Assembly: GCA_943370385.1 (NCBI GenBank) | Contig: CALRQT020000003.1 | Coordinates: 186,001 to 250,000, forward strand | Direction: 5' to 3' | Origin: BAIKAL-G1 sp943370385 | Lineage (GTDB): Bacteria; Cyanobacteriota; Cyanobacteriia; PCC-6307; Cyanobiaceae | DNA: 64,000 nt | Shown: one piece after another, positions 25,315 through 35,870 of the stretch | How positions within the stretch are numbered: position 1 is the stretch's first letter | Layout: every line of letters begins with the position of its first letter | Position numbers and translations under genes: made by a program | Notes under the pieces: model-generated | Told to the model about the DNA's origin: nothing | Seen by the model: only the letters and a program-made list of their open reading frames with translations | Databases searched by the model: none

Positions 25315-26856
25315 TTGACGGGAGGCCCCCCCGACGACCAGCGTTATGCAGCATCTCGGGCCCAGGGTCGTCAGTTCTTGGAGAGTTCCCTGGCCAGGCC
25401 CCCACGCCGGAAGCGACCCCACTACCAACGCAAACGCTGGCTGACGATCGCCATCCCCCTGGGCACCCTGATGGCCCTGGTAGCGATTGCACCGCCCCTG
25501 CCGCCGCGGCCCTCGCCCAACAGCCTGCAGCAACAGGCCAGCCCCTCGGGCAAGCCCTTTCGCTACCTGCCTGACAAGGACGTCTTTGCCCTGGACTTTG
25601 ATCCGCGCAAGGTGAGGATTGGCCTGCTGGAGGGCTGGGACCGGGAACAGGAGGCTTACCGCGATCCCACCGCCCTGGCCTATGTGTCCGGGCCGATGTA
25701 CGAGCGCCATGTCAATAGCAACGGCCAGGAAACCACCGTGCCCTTGGGGGACATCAAGCTGGGGGACCAGGTGTGGCGCGGCACCAACCGCACCGCCGCC
25801 CGCCAACGGGCCTATGTGGGCATCCGCCACGACGGCCATGTGGACTTTGGCTTCGGCGAACTAACGCCAAAGCGGGCCGCCATCTATGACACCTTCATCG
25901 GCGGACTCCATAGCATTTACAACGATCTAGAGGCGCCGCCAGCGGCCTACAAGGGCGCCTACAGCATCAGCATGGGCCAGCAGATTCGCTATTTTCTGCC
26001 GCGGATTCGCATGGTGATCGGCCTGCGCTCCGATGGCCGCCTGGAAGTGTTGATGAGCCGCGATGGCCTCACCCTGGAGCAGACCCGCGCCCTGGCCCGG
26101 GAACGGGGCCTGCTGGCGGCCTACCTACCCGACCATGCCTCCAAAAGCCGCTTCATCATTCCGGGCGTGAAGGGCTTTAACGACGACGATGCCAACTGGA
26201 TCAGTGGCGGTGCCACCAGTTTTGTGCATGTGCCCTACATGCTGCGGCTGAGTGAACGCTCCGTGCCCCTGCAGGGCTCCCTGCTCGCCAACCTCTCCCC
26301 CCACCTGGAGGAGTCGGGCTGCCCCAACCCCTGGCAGTGCGGCAAAACCCTGGGCAGCCAGATCCTCGATCGGGCCCTGGCGGGCTTTAACCGGTTGATG
26401 GAGCAGGGGGTGGAGCCGATTGCCCGCATGATCTGGGCCCCCCAGGGCGGCAAGAAGGGTCCCCAGCGCCCGGCCCAAAGCTCCCCCCTGCGCGAGCCGC
26501 CGATCACGGCCGATCCCTTCGCCCTGCGCCAGTTGCAGCAAAGCAACCAGCCCTCCTCACCCAGTTCCCTGCCCCTGGCCCCGGACCTGCCGGCACCCGT
26601 ATTACTTGAGGACGGCCAGACCCTGCCCCAGGAGGTCACGGGCCCGAAAGCCCCCTGCCAGGGAAGCGATTGTGCAACCACCCCGGCCGATGGCCTGGTG
26701 AGCCCAGACCGCCCCGGAGACCCCAGGGCCCCCGGCGCCAACGCCCCGGCCCAGGAGTCCGCAGGCCTGCCGGCCGGCGCCCCAACCAGCCAGCTGCCTG
26801 CCGCAGCACCCCTGGTGCCACCGCCGCCCCTCTTGCCGCCCCCGCCCCTGCGCTGA
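25315..26856 (+). CDS. Membrane-anchored exported protein of unknown function with Pro-rich tail
   Basis: 513 aa from TTG 25315. It has a basic N-terminus (RPPRRKRPHYQRKRW), one transmembrane or uncleaved signal helix (about residues 43-62) and an extracytoplasmic domain of about 330 residues with no motif I can name with certainty. The last 110 residues are Pro/Ala-rich (ending PPPPLLPPPPLR) and likely disordered. The segment with GLRSDGRLEVLMSRDGLTLE and NDDDANWISGGA is reminiscent of phosphodiester glycosidase (NAGPA-like) domains; this is a weak suggestion. Codon use matches the neighbours, supporting a real gene. Confidence 0.6.
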   Translation: MTGGPPDDQRYAASRAQGRQFLESSLARPPRRKRPHYQRKRWLTIAIPLGTLMALVAIAPPLPPRPSPNSLQQQASPSGKPFRYLPDKDVFALDFDPRKVRIGLLEGWDREQEAYRDPTALAYVSGPMYERHVNSNGQETTVPLGDIKLGDQVWRGTNRTAARQRAYVGIRHDGHVDFGFGELTPKRAAIYDTFIGGLHSIYNDLEAPPAAYKGAYSISMGQQIRYFLPRIRMVIGLRSDGRLEVLMSRDGLTLEQTRALARERGLLAAYLPDHASKSRFIIPGVKGFNDDDANWISGGATSFVHVPYMLRLSERSVPLQGSLLANLSPHLEESGCPNPWQCGKTLGSQILDRALAGFNRLMEQGVEPIARMIWAPQGGKKGPQRPAQSSPLREPPITADPFALRQLQQSNQPSSPSSLPLAPDLPAPVLLEDGQTLPQEVTGPKAPCQGSDCATTPADGLVSPDRPGDPRAPGANAPAQESAGLPAGAPTSQLPAAAPLVPPPPLLPPPPLR

Positions 26857-26932
26857 GGGGAGCTGAAGGCACCTGAATCCTCAGCCGGCTAGCTCCGCGG
26901 GGCTCCAACCGCTGCCTCCAGACCCTGCAGGC

Positions 26933-27397
26933 TCAGCCGGCCGCCGCCAGCGCCCGCACCACATCGCCCCGGGTCAACACGCCCACCAGATGGGCTCCAT
27001 CGAGCACAAAGAGGCGCTGCACGCTCTTGTCGTGCAGTTGTTTGGCCGCCGCGGGCAGGCCCAACTCGCTGCTGCAACTGTGGGGCTTGCTGCCCATCAC
27101 CTCGCCGACGCTGTTGCCGAGGACCTGGTGGACCTCCTTGTCCCACTGCAGGGGATTGCGCAGGTAGATCACCGCATCAAGCAGCATCACGTAGGGGCCA
27201 GGATCAAAGCCGCTCTCGCGCACCATCAGGTCCTGCTCGCTCAGTTCGCCCACCAGGACGCCACTGGCATCAAGCACGGGCAGGCCACTGAAGTGGTGCT
27301 CACTCATCAATTGCACCGCCTCCTGCAGGGGGGTGTCCGTGCGCACGCTGATCACCGGCGTTGACATCACATCGGCGACGCGCTGGGCCACAACCAT
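26933..27397 (-). CDS. CBS-domain pair protein
   Basis: 154 aa forming two CBS motifs: residues about 5-60 (VADVMSTPVISVRTDTPLQE, HHFSGLPVLDASGVLVGELS) and about 95-150 (VGEVMGSKPHSCSSE, KSVQRLFVLDGAHLVGVLTR). Stand-alone CBS pairs usually bind adenosine nucleotides and regulate partners. No catalytic domain is attached. Divergent from the phosphatidyltransferase gene, about 85 bases from its ATG. Confidence 0.9.
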   Translation of the reverse strand: MVVAQRVADVMSTPVISVRTDTPLQEAVQLMSEHHFSGLPVLDASGVLVGELSEQDLMVRESGFDPGPYVMLLDAVIYLRNPLQWDKEVHQVLGNSVGEVMGSKPHSCSSELGLPAAAKQLHDKSVQRLFVLDGAHLVGVLTRGDVVRALAAAG

Positions 27398-27481
27398 GGA
27401 TCGGGATCGGTTCCCGCCATTGTGCCCGCAGGGGAGAGGCTCGCCGGCGGCGAGGATCAGGCCGATGAGCGGAGCATTTGC

Positions 27482-28048
27482 ATGGCTGAGCTGATTCGCG
27501 CCCGCCAGCTCGCCGATGGTCTCACCCTGGGGCGGGCCGTGCTCGGTTTGCCCCTGCTGCTCGCCCTGGTGAACGGCGCCGAAGCCCTGGCCTGGCTGCT
27601 GTTGCTGCTCGGGGGCCTGAGCGATGCGGCCGATGGCTGGCTGGCCCGGCGCAGCGGCGGTGGTTCGGTCTGGGGGGCCCGGCTCGATCCGCTCACCGAC
27701 AAGATCCTGATCAGCGCGCCCCTGCTCTGGTTGGGGGCGACGGGTGTCCTGCCCCTTTGGGCCGTGTGGCTGCTGCTGGCCCGGGAACTGTTGATCTCGG
27801 GCTGGCGCGCCGGCCAGGGCAGCGGTGGGCCGGCCTCAGCGGCCGGTAAGGCCAAGACGATCCTGCAATTCGCCTCCTTGCTGCTGCTGCTTTGGCCCTG
27901 CGACTGGGGCCTGGGCACCGCCGCAGCGGTTGGCCTGGTGGAGTGGCTGCACTGGGGGGGCTTCCTGCTGTTCTGGCCCTCGTTGCTGCTGGCCCTCACC
28001 TCGGCCCTGGGCTACCTGCGGGCCGGTTCACGGCCCAGTTCGCCCTAG
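27482..28048 (+). CDS. CDP-alcohol phosphatidyltransferase (PgsA-like)
   Basis: 188-aa integral membrane enzyme with the complete catalytic signature D-G-x2-A-R-x8-G-x3-D-x3-D (DAADGWLARRSGGGSVWGARLDPLTDK). The likely reaction is CDP-diacylglycerol plus an alcohol phosphate to a phospholipid; phosphatidylglycerol phosphate synthase is most likely because phosphatidylglycerol is the only major phospholipid of thylakoids. ATG 27482 is preferred over the in-frame GTG at 27422. Converges with the epimerase gene, whose stop codon overlaps this one by four bases. Confidence 0.88.
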   Translation: MAELIRARQLADGLTLGRAVLGLPLLLALVNGAEALAWLLLLLGGLSDAADGWLARRSGGGSVWGARLDPLTDKILISAPLLWLGATGVLPLWAVWLLLARELLISGWRAGQGSGGPASAAGKAKTILQFASLLLLLWPCDWGLGTAAAVGLVEWLHWGGFLLFWPSLLLALTSALGYLRAGSRPSSP

Positions 28049-28962
28049 GCCAGCAGGGCGTCGTCGCCACTGAAATCGGGGCTGCTGGGCGGCCGCAGGG
28101 CGTAGTCGTTGGTGAAGGAATCGGCCAGGCTGCGGGCGAGATCAAAGCGGGGTTCCCAGGCCAGTTCCCGCTGGAGCCGGTGGATATCGGTGAGGAAATG
28201 GGCCAGGCGCAGGGGGAAGGCCTTGCGGGCCTTGGGATCGAGGCGGGAGGGATCGAAGCTACGGATCTCCACGGCAGCGGGATCCTTGCCGCAGGCCACC
28301 GCCGCGGCCGCCACCAGGCCCCGGAAGGTGACGCCCTGGGCGCCGCTGCAGTTGTAGATGCGGTTGGCGGCCGCCTCGACGCCGATGCTGGCGGCCATGG
28401 CGCTGGCCAGGTCATCGACATGGCCCAGCTGGGTGATCGTGGTGCCATCGCCAGGCAGGGGCACCGGCCGGCCGTGGACGATGCGATCAAAGAACCAGCG
28501 CTCCACCGGGTTGTAGTTGCCGGCGCCAATGATGTAGGTGGGCCGGAAACTGGTGAAGGGGATCGCTTCGGCCCGCAACCAGGCCTCCGTTTCCGCCTTA
28601 CCGGCGTGGCGACTGGCCGGATCGATCGGGGCGTCCTCATCCAGGGGCCAGAGCTCGCTGTCGGCGTAGACCCCAGCGGAACTGACATAGATGAAGCGGT
28701 GGCTGGGGGCACCGGTCTGCTCGATCACGGCCCGGCTATCGGCGAGGCTGCGGCCGGAGCTATCGATGATCACGTCGAAGCGGCGGCCGGCCAGCAGACC
28801 CAGGCCCTCGGCCGTGGTGCGATCGCCCTGGAGGTGCTCAACCCCTTCCGGCAGGGGCTGCCGGCCGCGGGTGAACAGGCTGAGGCTGTGGCCGGCAGCC
28901 AGCAGCTGGGCCACCAGGGGCCTGCCGATGAAGCGGGTGCCGCCCATCACCAAAATCTGCAC
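28045..28962 (-). CDS. NAD-dependent epimerase/dehydratase-like protein (CSP41-like SDR)
   Basis: Extended short-chain dehydrogenase fold, 305 aa from GTG 28962. The N-terminus reads ILVMGGTRFIGRPLV, the modified dinucleotide-binding loop typical of CSP41/mRNA-binding-like epimerases. YVSSAGVYAD and FRPTYIIGAGNYNP follow. The catalytic Tyr-x3-Lys is weak (VYADSEL), as in the CSP41 group, so an RNA-associated rather than sugar-epimerising role is possible. The open frame continues upstream over hisA but is clearly non-coding there. Confidence 0.82.
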   Translation of the reverse strand: MQILVMGGTRFIGRPLVAQLLAAGHSLSLFTRGRQPLPEGVEHLQGDRTTAEGLGLLAGRRFDVIIDSSGRSLADSRAVIEQTGAPSHRFIYVSSAGVYADSELWPLDEDAPIDPASRHAGKAETEAWLRAEAIPFTSFRPTYIIGAGNYNPVERWFFDRIVHGRPVPLPGDGTTITQLGHVDDLASAMAASIGVEAAANRIYNCSGAQGVTFRGLVAAAAVACGKDPAAVEIRSFDPSRLDPKARKAFPLRLAHFLTDIHRLQRELAWEPRFDLARSLADSFTNDYALRPPSSPDFSGDDALLA

Positions 28963-29052
28963 CGCGCCAGCCCAAAACTGGCGCCATTCAAACCCGGCTG
29001 GCCCCCCAGGCCGGCGGCCAAGATGGCGCCAGCGACCCGACTCCCCCCCACC

Positions 29053-29823
29053 ATGGAGATCATTCCCGCCATTGATTTGTTGGGGGGCCAGTGCGTGCGC
29101 CTGCACCAGGGCGATTACGACCAGGTGACCCATTTCAGCGATGACCCGGTGGCCCAGGCCCTGGAGTGGCAACGCCAGGGGGCCAGCCGCCTGCACCTGG
29201 TGGATCTCGATGGCGCCCGCAGTGGCGAACCGACCAACGATCGGGTGGTGAAGGCGATCACCACGGCCCTCTCGATTCCGGTGCAGCTCGGCGGCGGCGT
29301 GCGCACGGCCGAGCGGGCCGAGGAGCTGCTGGCCTTCGGCCTCGACCGGGTGATCCTCGGCACCGTGGCGGTGGAGCAGCCCGAGCTCGTGCGCCAGCTG
29401 GCTAGCCGCCATCCCGGCCGGATCATCGTGGGCATCGATGCCAAGCAGGGGCGGGTGGCAACCCGGGGCTGGATCGACGAGAGCCCCCTGGAAGCCACGG
29501 CCCTGGCGGCGAGCTTCGAGGACAGCGGCGTGGCGGCGATCATCACCACCGACATCGCCACGGACGGCACCCTGGCCGGCCCCAACCTGGACTCCCTGCG
29601 GGCCATGGCCCAGGCCAGCTCGATTCCGGTGATCGCCTCCGGGGGGATCGGCAGCCTGGCCGACCTGCTGTCCTTGCTGTCTCTTGTGCCCTTTGGGGTG
29701 ACGGGAGTGATCGTGGGCCGGGCGCTCTATGACCACCAAGTCGACCTGGCCGAGGCCCTGCAGGCGATCGGACCAGGCCGCTGGCAGGATCCCCCTGGCC
29801 TGGAGAATGGGTCTATAACATAG
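29053..29823 (+). CDS. hisA: Phosphoribosylformimino-5-aminoimidazole carboxamide ribotide isomerase HisA
   Basis: Fourth step of histidine biosynthesis (ProFAR to PRFAR), a TIM barrel of 256 aa. Catalytic Asp in EIIPAIDLLGGQCVRL near the N-terminus, VDLDGA, LGGGVRT, second catalytic Asp in TTDIATDGTLAGPN, and the phosphate site ASGGIG. ATG 29053 is 90 bases from the divergent epimerase start. hisIE lies 30 kb away in the same window, so histidine genes are scattered, as usual in cyanobacteria. Confidence 0.96.
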   Translation: MEIIPAIDLLGGQCVRLHQGDYDQVTHFSDDPVAQALEWQRQGASRLHLVDLDGARSGEPTNDRVVKAITTALSIPVQLGGGVRTAERAEELLAFGLDRVILGTVAVEQPELVRQLASRHPGRIIVGIDAKQGRVATRGWIDESPLEATALAASFEDSGVAAIITTDIATDGTLAGPNLDSLRAMAQASSIPVIASGGIGSLADLLSLLSLVPFGVTGVIVGRALYDHQVDLAEALQAIGPGRWQDPPGLENGSIT

Positions 29824-29844
29824 GGAGATCTTTTCCCTGCCCCG

Positions 29845-30369
29845 GTGCCTGCCCCCAAGCCAGCGTCACACCCGGCAGGCGTGGCCGATCCCAACGGGGC
29901 AACGCCGTCCCAGGCCCTTTCGGTTGCATCCACCACCTTGGCCATCCATGGCGCGAACGAGGGTCCGGGTTCCGTTGATGATGCGTTCCTGCGCTGCCGC
30001 GACCTGGGGATGCGCCTCAGTCGCCAACGCAAAATGGTGCTGTCCCTGCTCTGGGACAGCCAGGACCACCTCAGTGCCCGCGACATCTTCGAGCAGCTCA
30101 ATGCCGAAGGCCGGGCCATCGGCCACACCTCGGTGTATCAAAACCTCGAAGCCCTGCAATCGGCCGGAGTGATCGAATGCCTCGATCGGGCCACCGGACG
30201 CCTGTATGGGTATCGCAGCGATCCCCACAGCCATCTCACCTGCAGTGACTCCGGGGCCATCCTGGATCTGGACATCCACCTGCCCGCCGACCTGATCGCC
30301 CGCATCGAAGCCCTGACAGGCTTTGAGATCGAGTCCTACACCCTGCAACTCACCGGCCACCGCCGCTGA
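29845..30369 (+). CDS. Fur-family transcriptional regulator lacking the structural-zinc cysteines
   Basis: 174 aa with a disordered 45-residue N-terminus. The winged helix (MRLSRQRKMVLSLLWDSQDH, HTSVYQNLEALQSAGVIECL) is clear, and a short dimerisation domain follows. The usual CxxC pair is missing: the segment reads HLTCSDSGAILDLD, with one Cys only, and no second CxxC follows. Metal sensing must therefore differ from typical Fur/Zur/PerR (inference). It starts 21 bases after hisA and may be co-transcribed. The stop codon lies in a 24-bp tandem repeat. Confidence 0.85.
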   Translation: MPAPKPASHPAGVADPNGATPSQALSVASTTLAIHGANEGPGSVDDAFLRCRDLGMRLSRQRKMVLSLLWDSQDHLSARDIFEQLNAEGRAIGHTSVYQNLEALQSAGVIECLDRATGRLYGYRSDPHSHLTCSDSGAILDLDIHLPADLIARIEALTGFEIESYTLQLTGHRR

Positions 30370-30415
30370 CATCGACCGCGCCACCGCCGCTGACATCCTT
30401 CGCGCCACCGCCGCG
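30357..30415. repeat. 24-bp tandem repeat spanning the Fur-family stop codon
   Basis: Two near-identical 24-bp units (30357-30380 and 30381-30404) and a partial third, all starting CCACCGCCGC. The stop codon (30367-30369) falls in the first unit, so the repeats look like 3' duplication past the gene end. Confidence 0.85.
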
Positions 30416-30595
30416 GCCCCTGGCAGCGTTCCTGTCCCCGGCCCAAGCCAGGACCACCCCTCATTCTCTGGCGCACGTCCTCGCAAGCCCATCGGCCGCG
30501 AAGCCCGCCAACAAAGACCTTGAAGGCGAAGCCCTCACTGCAGCTGGAATGGTGCAGCCAACCTCGGTAGGTTTGGCCCCACTTGTGCAGCCCCT

Positions 30596-32314
30596 GTGAC
30601 CGAGAGCCAGGCCAAGCCACTTCCCCAATTGCTGCTGTTAGCAGAACCGCTGCTGCGAGAGGGGTTGCTGCGGCTCCTGGGGGAGGGTCAGGCCCCATCG
30701 GACCTTGATCGCTCCCCGGGGGGAGCGGCTACCTACCGGCTGGCCTGCTGCGATGGCGAACTCGAGGGCCGCCCCGATCTGGTGATCTGGGCCCCGGCCC
30801 AATCCCTGCCAGCCCCCACCCTGGCGAGGGAACTGAGCCTGCTGATGGAGCGCTGGCATCCCCAGCCGGTGATGCTGTTGATGGGGTCCGAGGGCCCCTA
30901 CGGCGCTGATTTTCTGCTGGGCCTGCCCGCCGCCGGCCTCTTGCAACAGCCCGACGCCGAGGCCGTGCACCAGGCCGTGGCCACCCTGCTGGCCGGCGGT
31001 CGGGTGATCGATCTGCAGCCCGACCAGGACCGTGCCAGTGAGACCCAACATCTGGGTTTGGGTCAGGGGCTCCTGCAAACGGGGCTGCAACAGATCCAGA
31101 TGGAGGAGGCCCGCTGCCGCCAATGGCTGGCCTTGGCCGATGTCAGCAGCCTGAGCGAGTGGCTCTTGCAGGGCCGCCTGCGCGAGCTGGCCGCCGCCCG
31201 GGCGTTGTTGCTCTGGCTCTGGGGACCGCTCAGCCTGGCCTGGGGCAGCGCCGTTCCAGGGGCCCCTGAAGCGGCTGGCCTGGCCTTGGCTGGGCCAGGG
31301 GACTGGGACCACGGCAGCTTCGGCCAGGGCAGCGCAGGCGCCGGCTCCACCGCCATCACCCTGCGGGACCGCACCGCCCTGGGGGTGTGGCTGGCGATCC
31401 GCCAGCGGCTCGACCAGGCGGCCGAAGTGGGCTTGCGCAACAAAAGCGGCCACCTGCTCGCCTTCGAAGGGCTCGCCCCCCACCATCGCCGCGACCTGCT
31501 GTTGGCCCTGCTCAGCCACCTGGACCTGCTGCTTACCCGCCTGCGGCACGAGCGACTGCGGGGCGAGGAGCTGGCCGAGCGCTGGCAGCAGCTCCAACCG
31601 GAGCTGCGGCGCCTGGCCCTCAGCGCCATGGCCGGCCCCTACGTGCAGTTGCCCCAGGAGGGCAGCCTGCTGCCTGTGGCGATCACCCTGGCCCAGGAGG
31701 GGGATTTTGAACTCGACGATCCCGAACTTCCCTCGCCCCTGCCGATGCTGCAGGCCCTGGTCCAGGCCCAGCCCCTGCTGGTCAATGGCCAACTGCTTGC
31801 CCCCGATGAACCGCCGGCGCTGTTGCAGTTGGAGGCCCTGATCAGCAACTGGCTGATCCGCACGGCCGAATTGATCAGCGCCGAACTGCTGGCCAGCTGC
31901 AGCACCTGGCCCGAGCTGCGCCGGTACCTGCTCAGCGACGACTTGCTCGCCACCCGCAATCTCGAGCGGCTGCGCAACCAGCTCAACGCCCAGCAACGCT
32001 GGAGCGGCTGGTTCGAGCGGCCCATCCAGCTCTATGAAAGCCGCCGCCTGCTCTATCGCCTCCAAGGGGGAGCGATCACGCCCCTGCTGCTCACCGAACC
32101 CCGGGACCAGGAACTGCGGCGCCTGGGCTGGCTGCAGCAGTTGGTGACCCTGGCCCTGGAAAGCCGCGATGCGATCGCCCCCCAGCTCCATGCCCTGATC
32201 CGCCGCACGGGCGACCTAGTGGGCCTGCTCCTGACCCAGGTCATCGGCCGGGCCATCGGCCTGGTGGGCCGCGGCATCCTCCAGGGCATGGGCCGCAGCC
32301 TGGGCCGCAGCTAG
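30596..32314 (+). CDS. DUF3685 (Ycf55-like) protein
   Basis: 572 aa, GTG start. The N-terminal 130 residues look like a degenerate receiver fold (PQLLLLAEPLLREGLLRLL, DLVIWAPAQSLPAP, VMLLMGSEG), followed by long helical repeats to a C-terminal region (RDQELRRLGWLQQLVTLALE, ESRDAIAPQLHALIRRTGDL) characteristic of the DUF3685 family found in cyanobacteria and plastids. Function unknown. The N-terminus lacks the full acidic pocket, so phosphorylation is not expected. It follows the Fur-family gene by 226 bases. Confidence 0.8.
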   Translation: MTESQAKPLPQLLLLAEPLLREGLLRLLGEGQAPSDLDRSPGGAATYRLACCDGELEGRPDLVIWAPAQSLPAPTLARELSLLMERWHPQPVMLLMGSEGPYGADFLLGLPAAGLLQQPDAEAVHQAVATLLAGGRVIDLQPDQDRASETQHLGLGQGLLQTGLQQIQMEEARCRQWLALADVSSLSEWLLQGRLRELAAARALLLWLWGPLSLAWGSAVPGAPEAAGLALAGPGDWDHGSFGQGSAGAGSTAITLRDRTALGVWLAIRQRLDQAAEVGLRNKSGHLLAFEGLAPHHRRDLLLALLSHLDLLLTRLRHERLRGEELAERWQQLQPELRRLALSAMAGPYVQLPQEGSLLPVAITLAQEGDFELDDPELPSPLPMLQALVQAQPLLVNGQLLAPDEPPALLQLEALISNWLIRTAELISAELLASCSTWPELRRYLLSDDLLATRNLERLRNQLNAQQRWSGWFERPIQLYESRRLLYRLQGGAITPLLLTEPRDQELRRLGWLQQLVTLALESRDAIAPQLHALIRRTGDLVGLLLTQVIGRAIGLVGRGILQGMGRSLGRS

Positions 32315-32433
32315 GGAGCCGCTGCGGGCCAGTCCAGGGCTAGCGAGGGCCCCCTCCGCTCTGGAGAGGGCGCCGTCAGGGCTGAGGGTCACAATGGCGC
32401 CATCGTCCCGGCTCCCTTGATCCGGCTCCCCGC

Positions 32434-32997
32434 ATGCTCCGCTCCCCGGCCCGCCTGTTGCTTTTGGGTCTGCTGCTCTGCCTGAGCTGGATCCTGCCCG
32501 GGCCGGGGGGCTCAGCCGCCTGGGCGGCCCGCGACACCAACAGCTACGACGGCAACATTTACGCCCTCTATGCGGGCAACGGCTCCCTAGTGCCGCCCCG
32601 CAACAGCCTGGCCGACTCCCTGGCCGAGCACCGGGTCACCGTGCTGGGCTTCTATCTCGATGACAGCGCCGATAGCAAGCGCTTCGCGCCGGTGTTCAAC
32701 GAACTGCAGCGCCTCTGGCTGCGCAGCGCCGAGCTGATCCTGGTGGAAAGCGATCTGGTCCAGAACCGGGGTGATGGCGGCCCCACCGACCCCGCCCATT
32801 ACTGGAAGGGCACCATCCCCCAGGTGGTGGTGTTCGATGCCCAGGGGAAGGTGGTGTTTGATGCCAGCGGCGCCATCAACATCGACACCATCAATGCTGC
32901 CCTCAGCCTCGCCACCGGCCTCAAGCCCCAGGGGGAAGGCACCAGCAACAACAACGAGTTCAACGAGCTCAACAGCGAGATCACCTATTCCCGATGA
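32434..32997 (+). CDS. Exported thioredoxin-like thylakoid lumen protein (photosystem I accumulation-type)
   Basis: 187 aa. Signal peptide (ARLLLLGLLLCLSWILPG, cleavage near AAWA-ARDTNSYDG) followed by a thioredoxin-like domain without a CxxC active site: VTVLGFYLDDSADSKRFAPVF, LWLRSAELILVESDLVQN, then GTIPQVVVFDAQGKVVFDASG. The NSYDGNIYALYAGNGSLVPP motif is the feature I associate with cyanobacterial proteins annotated as photosystem I accumulation factors; the exact name is uncertain. The stop codon falls inside the first unit of a 15-bp repeat array. Confidence 0.7.
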   Translation: MLRSPARLLLLGLLLCLSWILPGPGGSAAWAARDTNSYDGNIYALYAGNGSLVPPRNSLADSLAEHRVTVLGFYLDDSADSKRFAPVFNELQRLWLRSAELILVESDLVQNRGDGGPTDPAHYWKGTIPQVVVFDAQGKVVFDASGAINIDTINAALSLATGLKPQGEGTSNNNEFNELNSEITYSR

Positions 32998-33094
32998 TCG
33001 TTTTCGCGATGATCGGTTTCCAGATGATTGGTTTCCCGATGACCGGTTTCCAGATGATTGGTTTCCCGATGACCGGTTTCCCGATGATCGGTCC
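32990..33094. repeat. 15-bp tandem repeat spanning the stop codon of the lumenal protein
   Basis: Seven units of about CCCGATGATCGGTTT at 32990-33094. The gene's TGA (32995-32997) is in unit one. Units alternate between two types (CCCGATGACCGGTTT and CCAGATGATTGGTTT), suggesting duplication of a 30-bp dimer. In the frame without stops the array would encode repeated FPDDR/FPDDW. Confidence 0.93.
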
Positions 33095-33109
33095 TAGAGC
33101 CAGCTGCCG

Positions 33110-34564
<1,455 letters not shown>

Positions 34565-34623
34565 GCCCCGGCGGCGGCCTGGGCCGGGGACGCCTACGCT
34601 CCCGCAGTCATCGAGCCCTGGAT

Positions 34624-35808
34624 GTGCCCGCTCTCCATCCCCTGATCAGCCTGGTCCTGGCCGGCGCCCTGCTGTTCGGCCTGAGCCTGGTGGTGTTGGA
34701 GTTGCGCCACCGGCTGCGGCCGGCCTCGCCCCTCAAGCTGCGTAGTGGCGCCTGGCAGGTGCGCAGCGAGGCCAACAGCCTGGTGGTGGAGGGCGAGATC
34801 CAGATCTCCAACCCCCACCCCCGCATGGAGGTGATGGTGCCCGAGCTCCAGGTGCTGCCCACCCTGCTGGGCCAGGGCCGGCTCACTGGCGTCACCACTC
34901 AGATCCAGATCGATCCCAACCACCCCGATGAGCCGGCCCGGCCCGATGGCTACTGGTTCGCCTACATCGTCAAGGGCCGCAAAACCACTAGCGCCCGCAT
35001 CAGCCTGCGCCTCAGCGCTCCGGCCGAAACCCCGATCGGGCCCCTACTCGACACCCTCTGGCTCGACATCGACTGGGTCAACTACGGCCCCTTCGGCCGC
35101 CTGCAGCGCCGCGATGGCCTGCTGATCCCCCTGCGCCGGCCTGAACCGATCGCCCCGGCCAGCGCCCTCTGGCGCCAGGGCGATGCCAGCCAGGTGTTGC
35201 CAATTCGCACCCACCTGCTGGGGGTGCTCGACGATCCGGCCGAGGTGCTGCGCCACTACGCCGGGGGCCTGCTGCTGCCCGGCGATGTGCTCACCATCGG
35301 CGAAACGCCCCTGGCGGTGATGCAGGGCCGCTACCACCACCCGAGCACGGTGGAGCCCTCGGCCCTGGCCCGGCTGCTCTGCCGGGTGTTCCATCCCACC
35401 AGCAGCCTGGCCACAGCCTGCGGCCTGCAGAGCCTGATTGACCTGGTGGGCCCGGCCCGGGTGCTCTGCGCCTGGCTGGTGGGCATGGCCCTGAAGCTGG
35501 TGGGCAGCAAGGGCTGGTTTTATCGCCTTGCTGGCGACCAGGCCCGCCTGATCGATGACATCACCGGCACCACGCCCCCCTACGACCAAACGATCGTGCT
35601 GGGGCCCGAACGCCCGGCCGAGCTCTGCCGCGACCTGGCTGCCCAGCTGGGGGTGGCCGTGGCCGTGGTCGATGTCAACGACCTGGGCCGGGTGAAGGTG
35701 CTGGCCTCCAGCCCTGGCTGTGATGAAGTCCTGCTGCAGCGGGCCCTGCGGCCCAACCCGGCCGGCAATGCCAACGAACGCACCCCCCTGGTGCTGGTGC
35801 GTCGCTAG
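34624..35808 (+). CDS. F420-0:gamma-glutamyl ligase-like (CofE-related) protein with an N-terminal membrane anchor
   Basis: 394 aa. One N-terminal helix (LISLVLAGALLFGLSLVVL) and a beta-rich N-terminal region (about 35-165) precede a CofE-like domain (about 175-394) with PIRTHLLGVLDDPAEVLRHY, LLLPGDVLTIGETPLAVMQG, DDITGTTPPYDQTIVLGP and VDVNDLGRVKVLASSPG. Cyanobacteria with F0 use it as the photolyase chromophore rather than making F420 tails, so a true glutamyl-ligase role is doubtful. GTG 34624 lies 59 bases after fumC; co-transcription is possible. Confidence 0.75.
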   Translation: MPALHPLISLVLAGALLFGLSLVVLELRHRLRPASPLKLRSGAWQVRSEANSLVVEGEIQISNPHPRMEVMVPELQVLPTLLGQGRLTGVTTQIQIDPNHPDEPARPDGYWFAYIVKGRKTTSARISLRLSAPAETPIGPLLDTLWLDIDWVNYGPFGRLQRRDGLLIPLRRPEPIAPASALWRQGDASQVLPIRTHLLGVLDDPAEVLRHYAGGLLLPGDVLTIGETPLAVMQGRYHHPSTVEPSALARLLCRVFHPTSSLATACGLQSLIDLVGPARVLCAWLVGMALKLVGSKGWFYRLAGDQARLIDDITGTTPPYDQTIVLGPERPAELCRDLAAQLGVAVAVVDVNDLGRVKVLASSPGCDEVLLQRALRPNPAGNANERTPLVLVRR

Positions 35809-35870
35809 GGCTAGGGCGTCGCTGGGGCCGGTGCGTCGATAGCATCGAGGCAGGCCTGTTGATCTGGGCG

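Noticed and set aside
27892..29052. Long + strand extension of the hisA frame
   Set aside because: Antisense to the epimerase gene; HisA begins at 29053 with the family N-terminus.
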